Notes: generated by a model from the letters alone, not told the origin. DNA of 64,000 nt from Bradyrhizobium sp. Gha (GCF_900113735.1 NZ_FOQM01000002.1:372001-436000); one strand, 5' to 3'. Positions 8,972 to 19,544 are shown, counted from the first letter of the stretch. Program-made: numbers and translations.

Positions 8972-9640
8972 CTAGCTCTGACCTGCCGCAACAGCCGTGA
9001 AGGCCTTCTTGATCGCGCCGTCGGCCTCGATCAGCGCGGCCTTGGGCCCGCGCGGATCGACCCAGATGAAATCGCCAACCAGCACGAAATCGGCGCCGCT
9101 GGCGGCGAAGTCGTGAGCCTCTTCCAACGATATCGCGTAGCCGACGCAGGGCGGCTCGAACAGCTCGGCCCACCAGTCCAGCCGCTCCGCGATCGCCTGT
9201 GACGAGGGCCGCTGTCCCTTCGCGTCCGGCTCGCCGAACAGCAAATAGTCCGCGCCGATCTCGCCTGCATCCATGGAATGGTGTCGCGTCGTCAGCCCGC
9301 CGACGCCGGCGATGCGATCGGGCTTGAGCGATGGCAGCGCCTCTTTCAGCGCGGCGATACCGGGCAGATGCGCGCCATCGGCGCCGCCGCGCGCGACGAT
9401 TTCAGGATGGCCGTCGACGAGCAGGGCCGCGCCCGCATTCTGCACGACGGGCGCCAGCGCCTTGATCCGCGAGATCATGGTGCGCTGGTCGGTCTCCTTC
9501 AGCCGCACCAGCACGGCCGCGACATCGGCTGCCGCGAGCAGATCGGGCAAGCCGGCGACGAGCGCGGCGGGATCGTCGACCACGGGCGTCAAGAGATAGA
9601 GGCGCGGCGCCGGGCGCGGCGGAGGCGGTTTGTTCGACAA
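8972..9640 (-). CDS. Thiamine-phosphate-synthase-like (ThiE/TenI family) protein
   Basis: 222-aa TIM-barrel protein of the ThiE/TenI superfamily, with LYLLTPVV at the first strand, LLVDGHPEIVARGGADGAHLPG (the ThiE NDRVDVALALGADGVHLGQ region) and GVGGLTTRH. ThiE joins HMP-PP and thiazole phosphate to make thiamine phosphate. The residues are divergent (NDR is replaced by VDG) and no thi genes are nearby, so true ThiE activity is uncertain. A TTG start at 9640 is preceded by AGAAGG. It lies 3 bp downstream of the class I aldolase and is probably translated from the same mRNA. Confidence 0.75.
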   Translation of the reverse strand: MSNKPPPPRPAPRLYLLTPVVDDPAALVAGLPDLLAAADVAAVLVRLKETDQRTMISRIKALAPVVQNAGAALLVDGHPEIVARGGADGAHLPGIAALKEALPSLKPDRIAGVGGLTTRHHSMDAGEIGADYLLFGEPDAKGQRPSSQAIAERLDWWAELFEPPCVGYAISLEEAHDFAASGADFVLVGDFIWVDPRGPKAALIEADGAIKKAFTAVAAGQS

Positions 9641-9643
9641 GAT

Positions 9644-10669
9644 CTAGGCTGCCTTCTGTTCCAGGCTGCTTTGCCATTCGCCCCGGGAGGCGAGGCCGTT
9701 CATGCGGGCGCGATGACTGAATGCGTTCTGCCCGGCCGTAACATTCTCAGGCCGGCCCGACCAGGCCTTCTGCGGCGCGGCCTGCAGCGCCCGGCCGTAG
9801 GAGAAGGTCAGGCCCCAGGGCAGCGGACCGAGCTTGTGCATGGCGTTGAGATGCGCGGTCGCCTCTTCGTCCGACTGGCCGCCGGAGAGGAAGGCGATGC
9901 CGGGCACCGCCGCGGGCACGCAAGCCTTCAGTAGCCGGATCGTCTTCTCGGCGACCTCCTCGACCGAGGCCTGCTTTGCGCATTTCTTGCCCGAGATCGC
10001 CATGTTCGGCTTCAGCACCATGCCCTCGAGCGCGACGCGCTGCACGCGCAGCTCCTGGAAGGTCTTGTTGAGCACGCGGGTCGTCACCTCATAGCAGCGA
10101 TCGATGTCGTGATCGCCATCCATCAGCACTTCAGGCTCGACGATCGGCACGATCTGCGCGGCCTGGCACAGCGCGGCGTAACGTGCCAGCGCGTGGGCAT
10201 TGACGCTGATCGCGGTCATCGAGGGGATGCCGCTCGCAATGTCGATCACCGCGCGCCATTTGGCGAAACGCGCGCCGCGCTCGTAATATCTCTTCAAGCG
10301 TTCGGCGAGCTTGTCGAGCCCGACGGTGACGGTTTCACCCGGGCACATCGGCAGGGCTTGGGTGCCCTCGTCGACCTTGATGCCGGGAATCGCGCCGCTA
10401 CTCTCGATCAGCTTGATCAGTGGCGTGCCGTCCTTGGCATCCTGCCAGATCGTCTCGTCATAGAGGATCACGCCGGAGATGTACTGGCTCATGGCCTCCT
10501 TGGCGCGGAACAGCATCTCGCGATAGTCGCGACGGTTCGTTTCGGTCGATTCCACGCCGATCGCGTCAAACCGCTTCTTGATCGTGCCGGAGGATTCGTC
10601 GGCGGCAAGGATACCCTTGCCTGAGGCAACCATGGCGGTCGCAATCCTGTTGAGCTCAGTCAGATTCAT
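9644..10669 (-). CDS. Class I fructose-bisphosphate aldolase
   Basis: 341-aa Schiff-base aldolase cleaving fructose-1,6-bisphosphate to DHAP and glyceraldehyde-3-phosphate. The N-terminal GKGILAADESSGTIKKRF block, WRAVIDI (Lys before WR), EGMVLKPNM (Schiff-base Lys region) and FLSGGQSDEEAT are all conserved. ATG 10669 has AGGA eight bases upstream; the frame extends to 10885 only through repeat DNA. It sits next to a class II aldolase on the same strand, separated by a 265-bp gap holding a palindromic repeat, so it may have its own promoter. Confidence 0.95.
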   Translation of the reverse strand: MNLTELNRIATAMVASGKGILAADESSGTIKKRFDAIGVESTETNRRDYREMLFRAKEAMSQYISGVILYDETIWQDAKDGTPLIKLIESSGAIPGIKVDEGTQALPMCPGETVTVGLDKLAERLKRYYERGARFAKWRAVIDIASGIPSMTAISVNAHALARYAALCQAAQIVPIVEPEVLMDGDHDIDRCYEVTTRVLNKTFQELRVQRVALEGMVLKPNMAISGKKCAKQASVEEVAEKTIRLLKACVPAAVPGIAFLSGGQSDEEATAHLNAMHKLGPLPWGLTFSYGRALQAAPQKAWSGRPENVTAGQNAFSHRARMNGLASRGEWQSSLEQKAA

Positions 10670-10807
10670 CGAGAGGTCCTCCCAAAACGATTCTGCCCTT
10701 GCCTGTGAAGTTAGACCGTTCTCGGGCAATTGCCGAGACAACGTTGGTCGCAGGGGAGGGGACGGGGAGGCGGTTGGGTACAAAATGAGCGGCTGGTGAC
10801 GGTTCAG

Positions 10808-10829
10808 CTCTCCCCGCTTGCGGGGAGAG
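10808..10829. repeat. Intergenic palindrome CTCTCCCCGC-TT-GCGGGGAGAG
   Basis: Perfect 10-bp stem with a 2-nt loop in the 265-bp gap (10670-10934) between the two aldolase genes. Flanking sequence (TCGGATTTGACGCC ... AATCCGGGTGAGGGG) also looks like part of a longer repeat unit. Related CTCTCCC-GC-rich palindromes occur at 17555-17620 and near 26636. The rest of the gap shows no gene. Confidence 0.7.
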
Positions 10830-10934
10830 GTCGGATTTGACGCCTGGCGTAAAATCCGGGTGAGGGGGACTCTCCGCGAGTCCATCAGTCACCGTCCTTG
10901 CGGAGACTCCCCCAGGATAGGGCGGTGTCCGGTC

Positions 10935-12002
10935 CTACGCGACCTTGGGATCCAGCTCGCCCTTGGCGTAGCGCTTGGCCATTTCGGCGGGGGTCAGGAT
11001 CTTCTTGAACTTGGCGGCCTGGCCGGCGGTGTTGAACTCCTGGAGCCGCTGCTTGCACAGCTTCGTCATGGCCTCCATCGCCGGCTTCAGATACTTGCGC
11101 GGATCGAACTCTTCCGGATTGTCCTTGAGCACTTTCCGGATCTGGCCCGTCATGGCCATGCGGTTGTCGGTGTCGATGTTGATCTTGCGCACGCCGTTCT
11201 TGATGCCGCGCTGGATCTCGGCAACAGGCACGCCCCAGGTCGGCTTCATCTTGCCGCCATAGGCGTTGATGATGTCCTGCAGGTCCTGCGGCACCGAGGA
11301 GGAGCCATGCATGACGAGATGGGTGTTCGGCAGCTTGCGGTGGATCTCCTCGATCACGTTCATGGCGAGGATGTCGCCGTCAGGCTTGCGGGTGAACTTG
11401 TAGGCGCCGTGAGAAGTCCCCATGGCGATCGCGAGCGCGTCCACCTTGGTCTCCTGCACGAACTTCACCGCCTCGTCCGGATTGGTCAGCAACTGGTCGT
11501 GGCTGAGCTTGCCTTCGGCGCCGTGGCCGTCTTCCTTGTCGCCCATGCCTGTTTCGAGCGAGCCGAGCACGCCGAGTTCGCCCTCGACCGAGATGCCGCC
11601 GAGATGGGCCATGTCGGTCACGGTCTTGGTGACGCCGACATTGTAATTCCAGTCGCCCGGGGTCTTGCCGTCGGCCTTGAGCGAGCCGTCCATCATCACC
11701 GAGGTGAAGCCGGCCTGGATCGCGGTCATGCAGGTCGCGGCCTCGTTGCCGTGATCGAGATGCACGCAGACCGGAATGTGCGGATAGATTTCGGTGACCG
11801 CGTCCATCATGTGCTTGAGCATGACGTCGTTGGCGTAGGAGCGGGCGCCGCGCGAGGCCTGGATGATGACGGGCGCGTCGACCTGGTTGGCCGCGTCCAT
11901 GATCGCCAGCGCCTGCTCCATGTTGTTGATGTTGAAGGCCGGTACGCCGTAATCGTTCTCAGCCGCATGGTCGAGCAATTGACGCAACGTGATCCGAGCC
12001 AT
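10935..12002 (-). CDS. fba: Class II fructose-bisphosphate aldolase, Calvin-cycle subtype
   Basis: 355-aa zinc-dependent aldolase acting in glycolysis/gluconeogenesis and, in Calvin-cycle organisms, on sedoheptulose bisphosphate. Seen: [11 protein letters not shown] near the start, the zinc-ligand HLDHG (about residue 82), SVMMDGS, the glycine-rich [21 protein letters not shown], and VMHGSSSVP with the third zinc His region. Length and the C-terminal KRYAKGEL tail match the CbbA-like subtype. It follows pgk by 51 bp on the same strand. Confidence 0.95.
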   Translation of the reverse strand: MARITLRQLLDHAAENDYGVPAFNINNMEQALAIMDAANQVDAPVIIQASRGARSYANDVMLKHMMDAVTEIYPHIPVCVHLDHGNEAATCMTAIQAGFTSVMMDGSLKADGKTPGDWNYNVGVTKTVTDMAHLGGISVEGELGVLGSLETGMGDKEDGHGAEGKLSHDQLLTNPDEAVKFVQETKVDALAIAMGTSHGAYKFTRKPDGDILAMNVIEEIHRKLPNTHLVMHGSSSVPQDLQDIINAYGGKMKPTWGVPVAEIQRGIKNGVRKINIDTDNRMAMTGQIRKVLKDNPEEFDPRKYLKPAMEAMTKLCKQRLQEFNTAGQAAKFKKILTPAEMAKRYAKGELDPKVA

Positions 12003-12053
12003 CTGTCATATCTCCGTTTGGGCCCTCAGGGCCGCTTGCTTCTCGTCGGCGAA

Positions 12054-13250
12054 TTACTTCGTGCGCAGAACTTCGACGCCGGGCAGAGGCTTGCCCTCCA
12101 TCCATTCAAGGAATGCGCCGCCGGCCGTCGAGACATAGGTGAACCGGCCGGCCACCTGGGCCTGGTTGAGGGCAGCAACAGTGTCGCCGCCGCCGGCGAT
12201 TGAAACCAGCTTCTTGGCCTTGGTGCGCTCGGCGGCGTGCTTGGCCGCCGCGACCGTGCCGCGGTCGAACGGCTGCATTTCGAAGGCGCCGAGCGGCCCG
12301 TTCCAGACCAGCGTCGCAGCATCGTCGATGGCCGCGTGGATGCGCGCGATCGACTGCGGGCCGACGTCCAGGATCATGCCGTCGGCCGGGATCGCATCGA
12401 GGCCGTAGGCGTGCGAGGGCGCATTCGCCGCGAAGTGATAGGCGACAGTGGCGTCCACCGGCAGGATGATGGCGCAGTTGGCGGCTTCCGCCTTCTCCAT
12501 GATCCGCAGTGCCGTCGGCGCGAGGTCCTTCTCGGCCAGCGACTTGCCGACGCCGACGCCTTGGGCGTGCAGGAAGGTGTTGGCCATGCCGCCGCCGATC
12601 ACGAGCGCGTCGACCTTGGTGACGAGATTTTCCAGGAGGTCGATCTTGGTCGAGACCTTGGCGCCGCCGATGATGGCGATGACGGGCTTGGTCGGCGAGC
12701 CCAGCGCCTTCTCGAGCGCATCGAGCTCGGCCTGCATGGTGCGGCCGGCATAGGCCGGCAGCTTGTGGCCGAGGCCTTCGGTCGAGGCATGGGCGCGGTG
12801 CGCCGCCGAGAACGCGTCGCTGACCCAGATGTCGCCGAGTTTTGCCAATTCTGCGACGAAGGCCGGATCGTTCTTCTCTTCTTCTTTATGGAAGCGGGTG
12901 TTTTCCAGGCAGAGGATCTCGCCGTCCTGCAGGCCCGCAACCGCCTTGGCCGCGGGCTCGCCGATGCAGTCGTCGGCGAACGCGACAGGCTTCTTCACGA
13001 CCTGCGACAGCGCCTGCGCGACCGGCAGAAGCGAGTCCTTCGCATCGCGGCCCTTGGGCCGGCCGAAATGCGCGAGCAGGATGACCTTGCCGCCCTTGTC
13101 CGAGATTTCGGTGATGGTCGGCGCGACGCGCTCGAGCCGGGTCGCGTCGGTGACACGGCCATTGTCCATCGGCACGTTGAGATCGACGCGCAGCAGCACG
13201 CGCTTACCCTTCACATCGACGTCGTCGAGGGTGCGGAATTTGTTGGTCAT
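12054..13250 (-). CDS. pgk: Phosphoglycerate kinase
   Basis: 398-aa monomeric kinase that transfers phosphate between 1,3-bisphosphoglycerate and ADP. Conserved blocks include [61 protein letters not shown] and the nucleotide-hinge [12 protein letters not shown] near the C-terminus. It lies between gap and the class II aldolase in the order gap-pgk-fba on the minus strand; the gap to gap is about 150 bp and occupied by repeat palindromes. Confidence 0.97.
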   Translation of the reverse strand: MTNKFRTLDDVDVKGKRVLLRVDLNVPMDNGRVTDATRLERVAPTITEISDKGGKVILLAHFGRPKGRDAKDSLLPVAQALSQVVKKPVAFADDCIGEPAAKAVAGLQDGEILCLENTRFHKEEEKNDPAFVAELAKLGDIWVSDAFSAAHRAHASTEGLGHKLPAYAGRTMQAELDALEKALGSPTKPVIAIIGGAKVSTKIDLLENLVTKVDALVIGGGMANTFLHAQGVGVGKSLAEKDLAPTALRIMEKAEAANCAIILPVDATVAYHFAANAPSHAYGLDAIPADGMILDVGPQSIARIHAAIDDAATLVWNGPLGAFEMQPFDRGTVAAAKHAAERTKAKKLVSIAGGGDTVAALNQAQVAGRFTYVSTAGGAFLEWMEGKPLPGVEVLRTK

Positions 13251-13269
13251 TGGATGCTTCCTTGTCCCG

Positions 13270-13395
13270 GGCGCTATTAGCGGCGCGAAGCGCTGCTGTG
13301 CGGAACCGGGACCTACATAACAGCGAGTCCCTCGGCCGAATGGGTCCCGGCTCTGCGAAGCAGCGTTTCACGCTGCTTCGCGTCCGGGACACGCG
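13270..13395. repeat. Composite palindromic repeat between gap and pgk
   Basis: The gap-pgk spacer contains an 11-bp perfect stem (13355-13365 with 13371-13381, arm GCGAAGCAGCG), preceded by a CCGGGACC ... GGTCCCGG interrupted inverted repeat around 13313-13349. Such elements are typical Bradyrhizobium intergenic repeats. In the gap-pgk transcript it could lower distal expression or protect the upstream message. Confidence 0.65.
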
Positions 13396-13403
13396 ACCTT
13401 GGC

Positions 13404-14411
<1,008 letters not shown>

Positions 14412-14561
14412 GTTTCGTCTCCTTCAATGACCGTTGTCACCCCGCACAGCGCGCTCTAACGGGCCTGCGAGGGTTTTTTAGGGGCGGACGCCCGGTTCGG
14501 CCGGGCGGTGCTTGATCATATGAGAGAACTACGTAGTCCTTTTTTCGGGCAAGCTCAACTC

Positions 14562-16544
14562 TCAGGACACGCGCTTCACGACCGCGTTAACCGCAGCCTC
14601 GGCGGTAATGCCAAAGTGTTTGAAAAGGTCCTTCGCCGGCGCGCTGGCGCCAAAGGAATGCATGCCCACGAATTCGCCATCCTGGCCGATCACGGCGTCC
14701 CAGCCCCAGCGCACGGCCGCCTCGATCGCGACCTTCACCGGCGCATTGCCGATGATGGCGGCGCGCTTGGCCTCTGGTTGCGCTAACAACAGCTCGAGCG
14801 AGGGCACCGATACCACCCGCGACGCGATGCCACGCTCGGCAAGCTGCTTCTGGGCGGCCACCGCGATCTCGACCTCGGAGCCGGAAGCGAACAGCGTCGC
14901 CTTGGCTTCACCCTGGGCCGCAACCAGTTCGTAGGCGCCGGCTTGGCAGGCGTTCTCATTAGCCGTGGTGCGGAGCTGCGGCAGGTTCTGCCGCGTCAGC
15001 GCCAGCACGGTCGGACCATCGATCCGGTTCAGCGCCAGCTCCCAGCACTCGGCGACCTCGATGGCGTCGCAGGGGCGGAACACGCGCATGTTCGGAATGG
15101 CGCGCAGCGCTGCGAGGTGCTCGACCGGCTGATGGGTCGGACCGTCTTCACCAAGGCCGATGGAATCGTGCGTCATCACGTAGACGACGCCGGCGCCCAT
15201 CAGTGCGGCGAGGCGCATCGCGGGGCGCGCGTAATCGGTGAACACGAGGAAGGTCGCGCCGTTCGGCGCGAAGCCGCCATGCAGGAAGATGCCGTTCATC
15301 GCCGCCGCCATGCCGTGCTCGCGGATGCCGTAATGGATGAAGCGGCCCTTCGGCGTCTTGGCGGAGAAGGCGGTCGCCGATTTCGCCTTGTTGTTGTTGG
15401 AGCCGGTGAGGTCGGCGGAGCCGGCGAGGAATTCCATAGGCATCGCGCCGGCGATCACCTCGATCACGGCTTCCGACGACTTGCGGGTGGCCGCAGTCAT
15501 CGGCTTCTCCAGCAGCTCCTTCTTGTAGGCCTTCACGGCCTTCGCGAGCGAAGCCGGACGCTCGTGACGCAGGCGGCGCTCGAACTCGGCGCGCTTGCGG
15601 CTGCCGAGCTCGCCGAGCCGTCCTTCCCATTCCTGCCGAGCGGCTGCACCGCGCGAGCCTGCTGCGCGCCAGGCCTTCAGCACGTCGTCAGGCACGGAGA
15701 ATGGCTCGAGCGAGATGCCGAGATTTTCCTTGGCGGCCTTGAGCTCGTCGGCGCCGAGCGCTTCGCCATGCGCCTTCGCGGTGCCGGCTTTGTGCGGCGC
15801 GCCGAAGCCGATGGTGGTGCGGCAGGCGATCAGTGTCGGCTTGTTGGACTTTTGCGCGCGGGTGATCGCAGCCGCGATGGCAGCCTGATCATGACCGTCG
15901 ATCTTCTCGGCGGCCCAACCCGCCGACTTGAAGCGCTTCACCTGGTCGACCGAGTCGGAGATCGAGGTCGGGCCGTCGATCGAGATGCCGTTGTCGTCGT
16001 AGAGCACGATCAGCTTGCCGAGCTTCCAATGGCCGGCCATCGCGATCGCTTCCTGCGACACGCCTTCCATCAGGTCGCCGTCGGAGGCGATCACATAGGT
16101 GTGGTGATCGACGATCTTCTTGCCGAACTCGGCGGCGAGCATCTTCTCGGCGAGCGCCATGCCGACCGCGGTCGAGATACCCTGGCCGAGCGGGCCGGTG
16201 GTGGTCTCGATGCCCTTGGTGTGGAAATTCTCGGGATGCCCCGGTGTCAGCGAGCCGAGCTGGCGGAAGTTCTTGAGCTGGTCCAGCGTCATCGCTTCAT
16301 TGCCAGTCAAGTACAGCAGTGCGTAGAGCAGCATCGAGCCGTGGCCGGCCGAGAGCACGAAACGGTCGCGGTCGGGCCAGTCGGTTGCAGCGGCATCGTA
16401 TTTCAGGAATTGCGTGAACAGCACCGTGGCCATGTCGGCGGCGCCCATCGGCAGGCCGGGATGGCCCGACTTCGCCTTCTCGACGGCATCCATTGCGAGG
16501 CCGCGGATTGCGTTGGCCATACGGTTGTGGTCGACCTGCGTCAT
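14562..16544 (-). CDS. tkt: Transketolase
   Basis: 660-aa thiamine-diphosphate enzyme moving two-carbon units between sugar phosphates in the pentose phosphate and Calvin pathways. Conserved: [16 protein letters not shown] at the N-terminus, the ThDP/Mg motif GDGD-type region in [26 protein letters not shown], the catalytic Glu/His region [13 protein letters not shown], and [22 protein letters not shown] 16544 is preferred because the upstream 39 codons are low in similarity. First gene of the minus-strand carbon block; the 150-bp spacer to gap holds a 7-bp GC stem (14489-14507) but no U-tract on the minus strand. Confidence 0.97.
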   Translation of the reverse strand: MTQVDHNRMANAIRGLAMDAVEKAKSGHPGLPMGAADMATVLFTQFLKYDAAATDWPDRDRFVLSAGHGSMLLYALLYLTGNEAMTLDQLKNFRQLGSLTPGHPENFHTKGIETTTGPLGQGISTAVGMALAEKMLAAEFGKKIVDHHTYVIASDGDLMEGVSQEAIAMAGHWKLGKLIVLYDDNGISIDGPTSISDSVDQVKRFKSAGWAAEKIDGHDQAAIAAAITRAQKSNKPTLIACRTTIGFGAPHKAGTAKAHGEALGADELKAAKENLGISLEPFSVPDDVLKAWRAAGSRGAAARQEWEGRLGELGSRKRAEFERRLRHERPASLAKAVKAYKKELLEKPMTAATRKSSEAVIEVIAGAMPMEFLAGSADLTGSNNNKAKSATAFSAKTPKGRFIHYGIREHGMAAAMNGIFLHGGFAPNGATFLVFTDYARPAMRLAALMGAGVVYVMTHDSIGLGEDGPTHQPVEHLAALRAIPNMRVFRPCDAIEVAECWELALNRIDGPTVLALTRQNLPQLRTTANENACQAGAYELVAAQGEAKATLFASGSEVEIAVAAQKQLAERGIASRVVSVPSLELLLAQPEAKRAAIIGNAPVKVAIEAAVRWGWDAVIGQDGEFVGMHSFGASAPAKDLFKHFGITAEAAVNAVVKRVS

Positions 16545-16841
16545 GTCTGAAATCCGTCTGAAATGAAGCGCTTGGCGGCGGTTCGCCCGCGCGGAAAGAA
16601 GCCTTTCGGCCTCGGAAGGGCGGGGCTGGGATAGCATCTCGGTTCCGGCAGGCCAAGGCAATCAAACGCGCCCCGGCGCGAAAAGCTGCTTATCGGTGCA
16701 TAGTTTCGCGGCGGCGTTGCGCTTGGCTAGCTTGCCACGTAAATTTCTGCTTCTAACCGCTTGCCCAACCGAGTCTTTTGCCGGGCGGCAGGCCCCCGAG
16801 GTAAAGGCCGCGCAAAGTCCACAGGTTCCGCCGCTGACTGC

Positions 16842-17162
16842 ATGAACGATCGCGTTTCCAAAAGCTCTGCCATGACGGAGTCCTCCGCCGTCGAGATCGA
16901 GATCGCGACCCGCAGACTCACGGCGGCACTCGACGCGCTCGAAAGCGCGGTCGAGCGGCGGCGCGACGCCGACCGTGATGAGAACGAGCTCGCGACGCGA
17001 ATCCAGGCGCTGGGCGCCGACCGCTCGCGCCTTGCCGATGAGCTCGATGGTGCGCTGATGAAGGCGCGCAAGCTCGAGCGCACTAACCGCGAGATCTCCG
17101 ACCGGCTGGATTCCGCGATCGTCACGATACGCTCGGTGCTCGATACCGGAGAGGACGGATGA
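16842..17162 (+). CDS. DUF4164 coiled-coil protein preceding zapA
   Basis: 106-aa, highly charged, predicted all-helical coiled coil: heptad-like EIEIATRRLTAALDALESAVERR followed by DENELATRIQALGADRSRLADEL. It overlaps zapA by 4 bp (ATGA), a translational-coupling arrangement conserved in Rhizobiales, implying a shared role in division or cell shape. ATG 16842 is preferred; a longer frame from 16761 exists. Molecular function is not established. The 297-bp divergent gap to tkt (16545-16841) holds no other gene. Confidence 0.85.
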   Translation: MNDRVSKSSAMTESSAVEIEIATRRLTAALDALESAVERRRDADRDENELATRIQALGADRSRLADELDGALMKARKLERTNREISDRLDSAIVTIRSVLDTGEDG

Positions 17163-17542
17163 GCCACATCAACGTCACCATCAACGCCCGGCAATACCGC
17201 ATGGCCTGCGAGGAGGGCCAGGAGGTGCGGCTGTTGAAGCTTGCCGAAAGCCTGGAGACGCGGATCCAGTCGCTGCGTGGCAAATTCGGCGAGATCGGCG
17301 ATGCGCGACTTACCGTGATGGCGGCGCTGACCGTCTGCGACGAACTGGTCGACGCCGGCAATCGCATCCGCACCATGGAGCAGGAGCTGGTCGAGCTCCG
17401 CGATTTCCGCAACGCCGCCGTCGAGCGCGCCCGGATGACGCAGACCGCCGTGGTCAACGCGCTGAACGCAGCGGCGGAGCGTATCGAGAAGTCGACGCAG
17501 GTGTTGAACCGGACCGTCGGCAACGGGATTGCGATCGGGTGA
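17159..17542 (+). CDS. zapA: Cell division protein ZapA
   Basis: 127-aa ZapA-family protein that binds FtsZ and stabilizes Z-ring filaments. Starts SHINVTINARQYRMACEEGQE, the characteristic beta-hairpin domain, followed by LLKLAESLETRIQSLR and a long C-terminal helix (about residues 60-115) for dimer/tetramer coiled coil. Coupled by ATGA to the DUF4164 gene. The downstream order zapA - 6S RNA - 5-formyl-THF cyclo-ligase mirrors the E. coli zapA-ssrS-ygfA arrangement. Confidence 0.93.
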   Translation: MSHINVTINARQYRMACEEGQEVRLLKLAESLETRIQSLRGKFGEIGDARLTVMAALTVCDELVDAGNRIRTMEQELVELRDFRNAAVERARMTQTAVVNALNAAAERIEKSTQVLNRTVGNGIAIG

Positions 17543-17554
17543 TAGTCTCCCCTC

Positions 17555-17620
17555 CCTCTCCCGCTTGCCCAAGAGGAGAGACCGCGCCTGTGGCGCGACC
17601 TCTCCAGCAAGCGGGAGAGG
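17555..17620. repeat. Interrupted palindrome, 14-bp arms
   Basis: CCTCTCCCGCTTGC (17555-17568) is perfectly complementary to 17607-17620, with a 38-nt loop that itself contains a GCGC-rich inner stem. It lies 12 bp after zapA and may end its transcript before the 6S RNA. Same repeat family as 10808-10829 and the partial copy at about 26636. Confidence 0.7.
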
Positions 17621-17681
17621 TGAGTAACCAACAGTCGGGCTGGCGATTCGTCGGTATCGTTGTTACATTGCGCAAGCGAGG

Positions 17682-17709
17682 CTGCGACGCGCGTCAGGAG
17701 CCATATATC
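17682..17709 (+). promoter_or_regulatory. Possible 6S RNA promoter
   Basis: CTGCGA (17682-17687) and TATATC (17704-17709) are separated by 16 bp and lie just upstream of the conserved 6S RNA core. The -10 is good, the -35 is poor, so this is tentative. Confidence 0.3.
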
Positions 17710-17710
17710 C

Positions 17711-17835
17711 CCGGGGCCTTATCGATCCTTTAGGGAACTGTCCCTGGCCGGGCCCGTGGGCCCGGACATATGGTGCCCACCTACTTTCGTAGGGAACTCC
17801 GGGATCGAGTGCTTCAACGGCGTCCGCGGCTTCGC
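17711..17835 (+). ncRNA. ssrS: 6S RNA (approximate ends)
   Basis: Small RNA that mimics an open promoter and sequesters sigma70-RNA polymerase in stationary phase. Evidence is position (between zapA and the 5-formyl-THF cyclo-ligase gene, as in many proteobacteria) and structure. TCGATCC (17722-17728) pairs with GGATCGA (17802-17808) to close a long interrupted stem. CCGGGCCC/GGGCCCGG (17748-17755, 17758-17765) and CCTAC/GTAGG (17780-17784, 17789-17793) form internal hairpins, and the opposed GGGAACT segments (17733-17739, 17792-17798) flank the expected bulge. Exact 5' and 3' ends are not determinable by eye; there is no protein-coding alternative. Confidence 0.72.
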
Positions 17836-17910
17836 ACTTTTGTTTGCTTGGTTTGTGCCTGTCGTTGGTTTGTACTTGTTGAATGACTGCGGCCAGTTCA
17901 ACAGGTGTCA

Positions 17911-18003
17911 TGCCCCGGCTTGACCGGGGCATCCAGTACGCCGCGGCCTTTGTGTGAATCACGACCGCCTCTGGGATACTGGATCACCCGCCTTCGCGGG
18001 TGA
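17911..18003. repeat. Two adjacent palindromic repeats upstream of the cyclo-ligase gene
   Basis: TGCCCCGG-CTTGA-CCGGGGCA (17911-17931) and TCACCCGC-CTTC-GCGGGTGA (17984-18003), both perfect 8-bp stems, joined by sequence of the CATCCAGTACGCCGCGGCC type common in Bradyrhizobium intergenic DNA. They lie between the 6S RNA and the cyclo-ligase start, and the first may end the 6S transcript or its read-through. Confidence 0.7.
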
Positions 18004-18042
18004 TGACAGCGGAGCAAGGCTCCGCGTTCGGAGCAAACGCAC

Positions 18043-18639
18043 ATGTCCAACTCCAAATCCGAACTCCGCGCCAAAGCCCTCGCCGCGCGCGACGCACTGA
18101 GCGAGAAGAAGCGCAGCACCGCCGCGGCAAAGCTCGCCAAGCGTGGGCTGCCGTTCAAGCTGCTGCCCGGCAGCGTTGTCTCCGGCTACTCGCCGATCCG
18201 CAGCGAGATCGATCCGATGCCGTTGATGAAGAAGCTCGCGGAGGAGGGCGCCAGGCTGGCGCTGCCCTGCGTGACCGCGCGCGGCCAGTCGCTGATCTTC
18301 CGCATCTTCCATCCAAATGACCGCCTGATGCTCGGCCCGCTCGGCATCCCGGAGCCGTCGCCGGCGGCAAGCGAGATCATTCCCGACGTCATGTTGACAC
18401 CGCTCGCGGCGTTCGACCGTCTCGGCCATCGCATCGGCTATGGTGCGGGGCATTACGATTTCACCTTTGCGCACTTGCGCAAAGCCAAGAACATCCTCGG
18501 CATCGGGCTCGCTTTTGCAGCGCAGGAGATCAAGGCGGTTCCGGCACTATCGCACGACGTGGCGCTGGATTATGTGCTAACGGAATCCGACGTGTTCGAT
18601 TTCCGGAGTTCTGAAGTTGCGCATTCTCTTCGTGGGTGA
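18043..18639 (+). CDS. 5-formyltetrahydrofolate cyclo-ligase
   Basis: 198-aa ATP-dependent enzyme converting 5-formyl-THF to 5,10-methenyl-THF, recycling an inhibitory folate. Seen: N-terminal KSELRAKALAARDAL, SGYSPIRSEIDPMPLM, the C-terminal signature LTPLAAFDRLGHRIGYGAGHYDF and the final ALSHDVALDYVLTES. Equivalent to ygfA/fau downstream of ssrS in E. coli. Its 3' end overlaps the next gene by 23 bp, implying coupled translation. Confidence 0.93.
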   Translation: MSNSKSELRAKALAARDALSEKKRSTAAAKLAKRGLPFKLLPGSVVSGYSPIRSEIDPMPLMKKLAEEGARLALPCVTARGQSLIFRIFHPNDRLMLGPLGIPEPSPAASEIIPDVMLTPLAAFDRLGHRIGYGAGHYDFTFAHLRKAKNILGIGLAFAAQEIKAVPALSHDVALDYVLTESDVFDFRSSEVAHSLRG

Positions 18640-19441
18640 TGTCGTCGGCCGTAGCGGGCGCAACGCCATCGCCGAATATCTGCCCGGCATGGTCAAGGAC
18701 TGGTCGCTCGATTTCGTCGTCGTCAACGGCGAGAATTCGGCCGGCGGCTTCGGCATCACGGAAGCCATCTATCAGGAGTTTCTCGACGCCGGCGCCGATG
18801 CGGTGACGCTTGGCAATCACTCCTGGGACCAGCGCGAGGCGCTCGTCTTCATCGAGCGCGCCGAGCGCCTGGTGCGTCCCGCGAACTATCCGCGCGGCAC
18901 GCCCGGCCGCGGCGCCGCTCTGGTCGAGACCAAGAACGGCAAGCATGCCCTCGTCGTCAACGCGTTGGGCCGCGTCTTCATGACCCCGTTCGACGATCCC
19001 TTCGCAGCGCTCGAGCGCGAGTTGGGTGCCTGTCCACTCGGCGTCGCGGCCGACGCCATCGTCGTCGACTTCCATTGCGAGGCGAGTAGCGAGAAGCAGG
19101 GCGTCGGCTTCTTCTGCGACGGCCGCGCCAGCCTGGTCGTCGGCACCCACACCCATGTGCCGACCGCCGATCACCAGATCCTGTCAGGCGGCACCGCCTA
19201 CATGACCGACGCCGGCATGACCGGCGATTACGACTCCATCATCGGCATGCAGAAGGAGGAGCCGCTGCGGCGATTCACGTCCGGGATTCCGTCGGGCCGC
19301 TTCGAGCCGGCAGCGGGCGTTGCGACGCTGAGTGGCGTGGCGGTCGAGACGGATGACGCAACGGGCCTCGCGCTGCGGATTGCACCGGTGCGCGCAGGCG
19401 GAAGGCTGGAGCCGGCGACGCCGAAGTTCTGGTTGAGTTGA
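18617..19441 (+). CDS. TIGR00282 family metallophosphoesterase (YmdB-like)
   Basis: 274-aa binuclear-metal phosphoesterase. Metal-binding motifs occur in order: GDVVGR (residue 7 on), NGENSAGG, GNHSWDQ, FHCEASSEK and GTHTHVPTAD. YmdB homologues hydrolyse 2',3'- and 3',5'-cyclic nucleotides and, in Bacillus, affect biofilm formation. Start is TTG 18617, inside the upstream gene, giving the family-typical MRILFVGDVVG N-terminus; no better in-frame ATG exists. Overlap with the folate gene suggests an operon. Confidence 0.9.
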   Translation: MRILFVGDVVGRSGRNAIAEYLPGMVKDWSLDFVVVNGENSAGGFGITEAIYQEFLDAGADAVTLGNHSWDQREALVFIERAERLVRPANYPRGTPGRGAALVETKNGKHALVVNALGRVFMTPFDDPFAALERELGACPLGVAADAIVVDFHCEASSEKQGVGFFCDGRASLVVGTHTHVPTADHQILSGGTAYMTDAGMTGDYDSIIGMQKEEPLRRFTSGIPSGRFEPAAGVATLSGVAVETDDATGLALRIAPVRAGGRLEPATPKFWLS

Positions 19442-19454
19442 GGGCGCGTACTAC

Positions 19455-19540
19455 ACACTTCGTGTCGTCCCGGCGAACGGACCCACAACCCCGGGGCCTC
19501 AACTCGGGGCCGTGATTCGCGCCCGGCGGTTGCCTGAGCG
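19455..19540. repeat. Repeat-like intergenic sequence between convergent genes
   Basis: The spacer between the YmdB-like gene and the convergent chemoreceptor contains TCGTCCCGGCGAACGG and a CCCCGGGGCC/CAACTCGGGGCC block resembling a widespread Bradyrhizobium intergenic repeat. There is no clear perfect stem with a U-tract. No gene is seen. Confidence 0.4.
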
Positions 19541-19544
19541 TGCA

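Noticed and set aside
14489..14507. GC stem between gap and tkt as a terminator
   Set aside because: CGCCCGG/CCGGGCG forms a stem, but on the minus strand it is not followed by a U-run, so no terminator is claimed.
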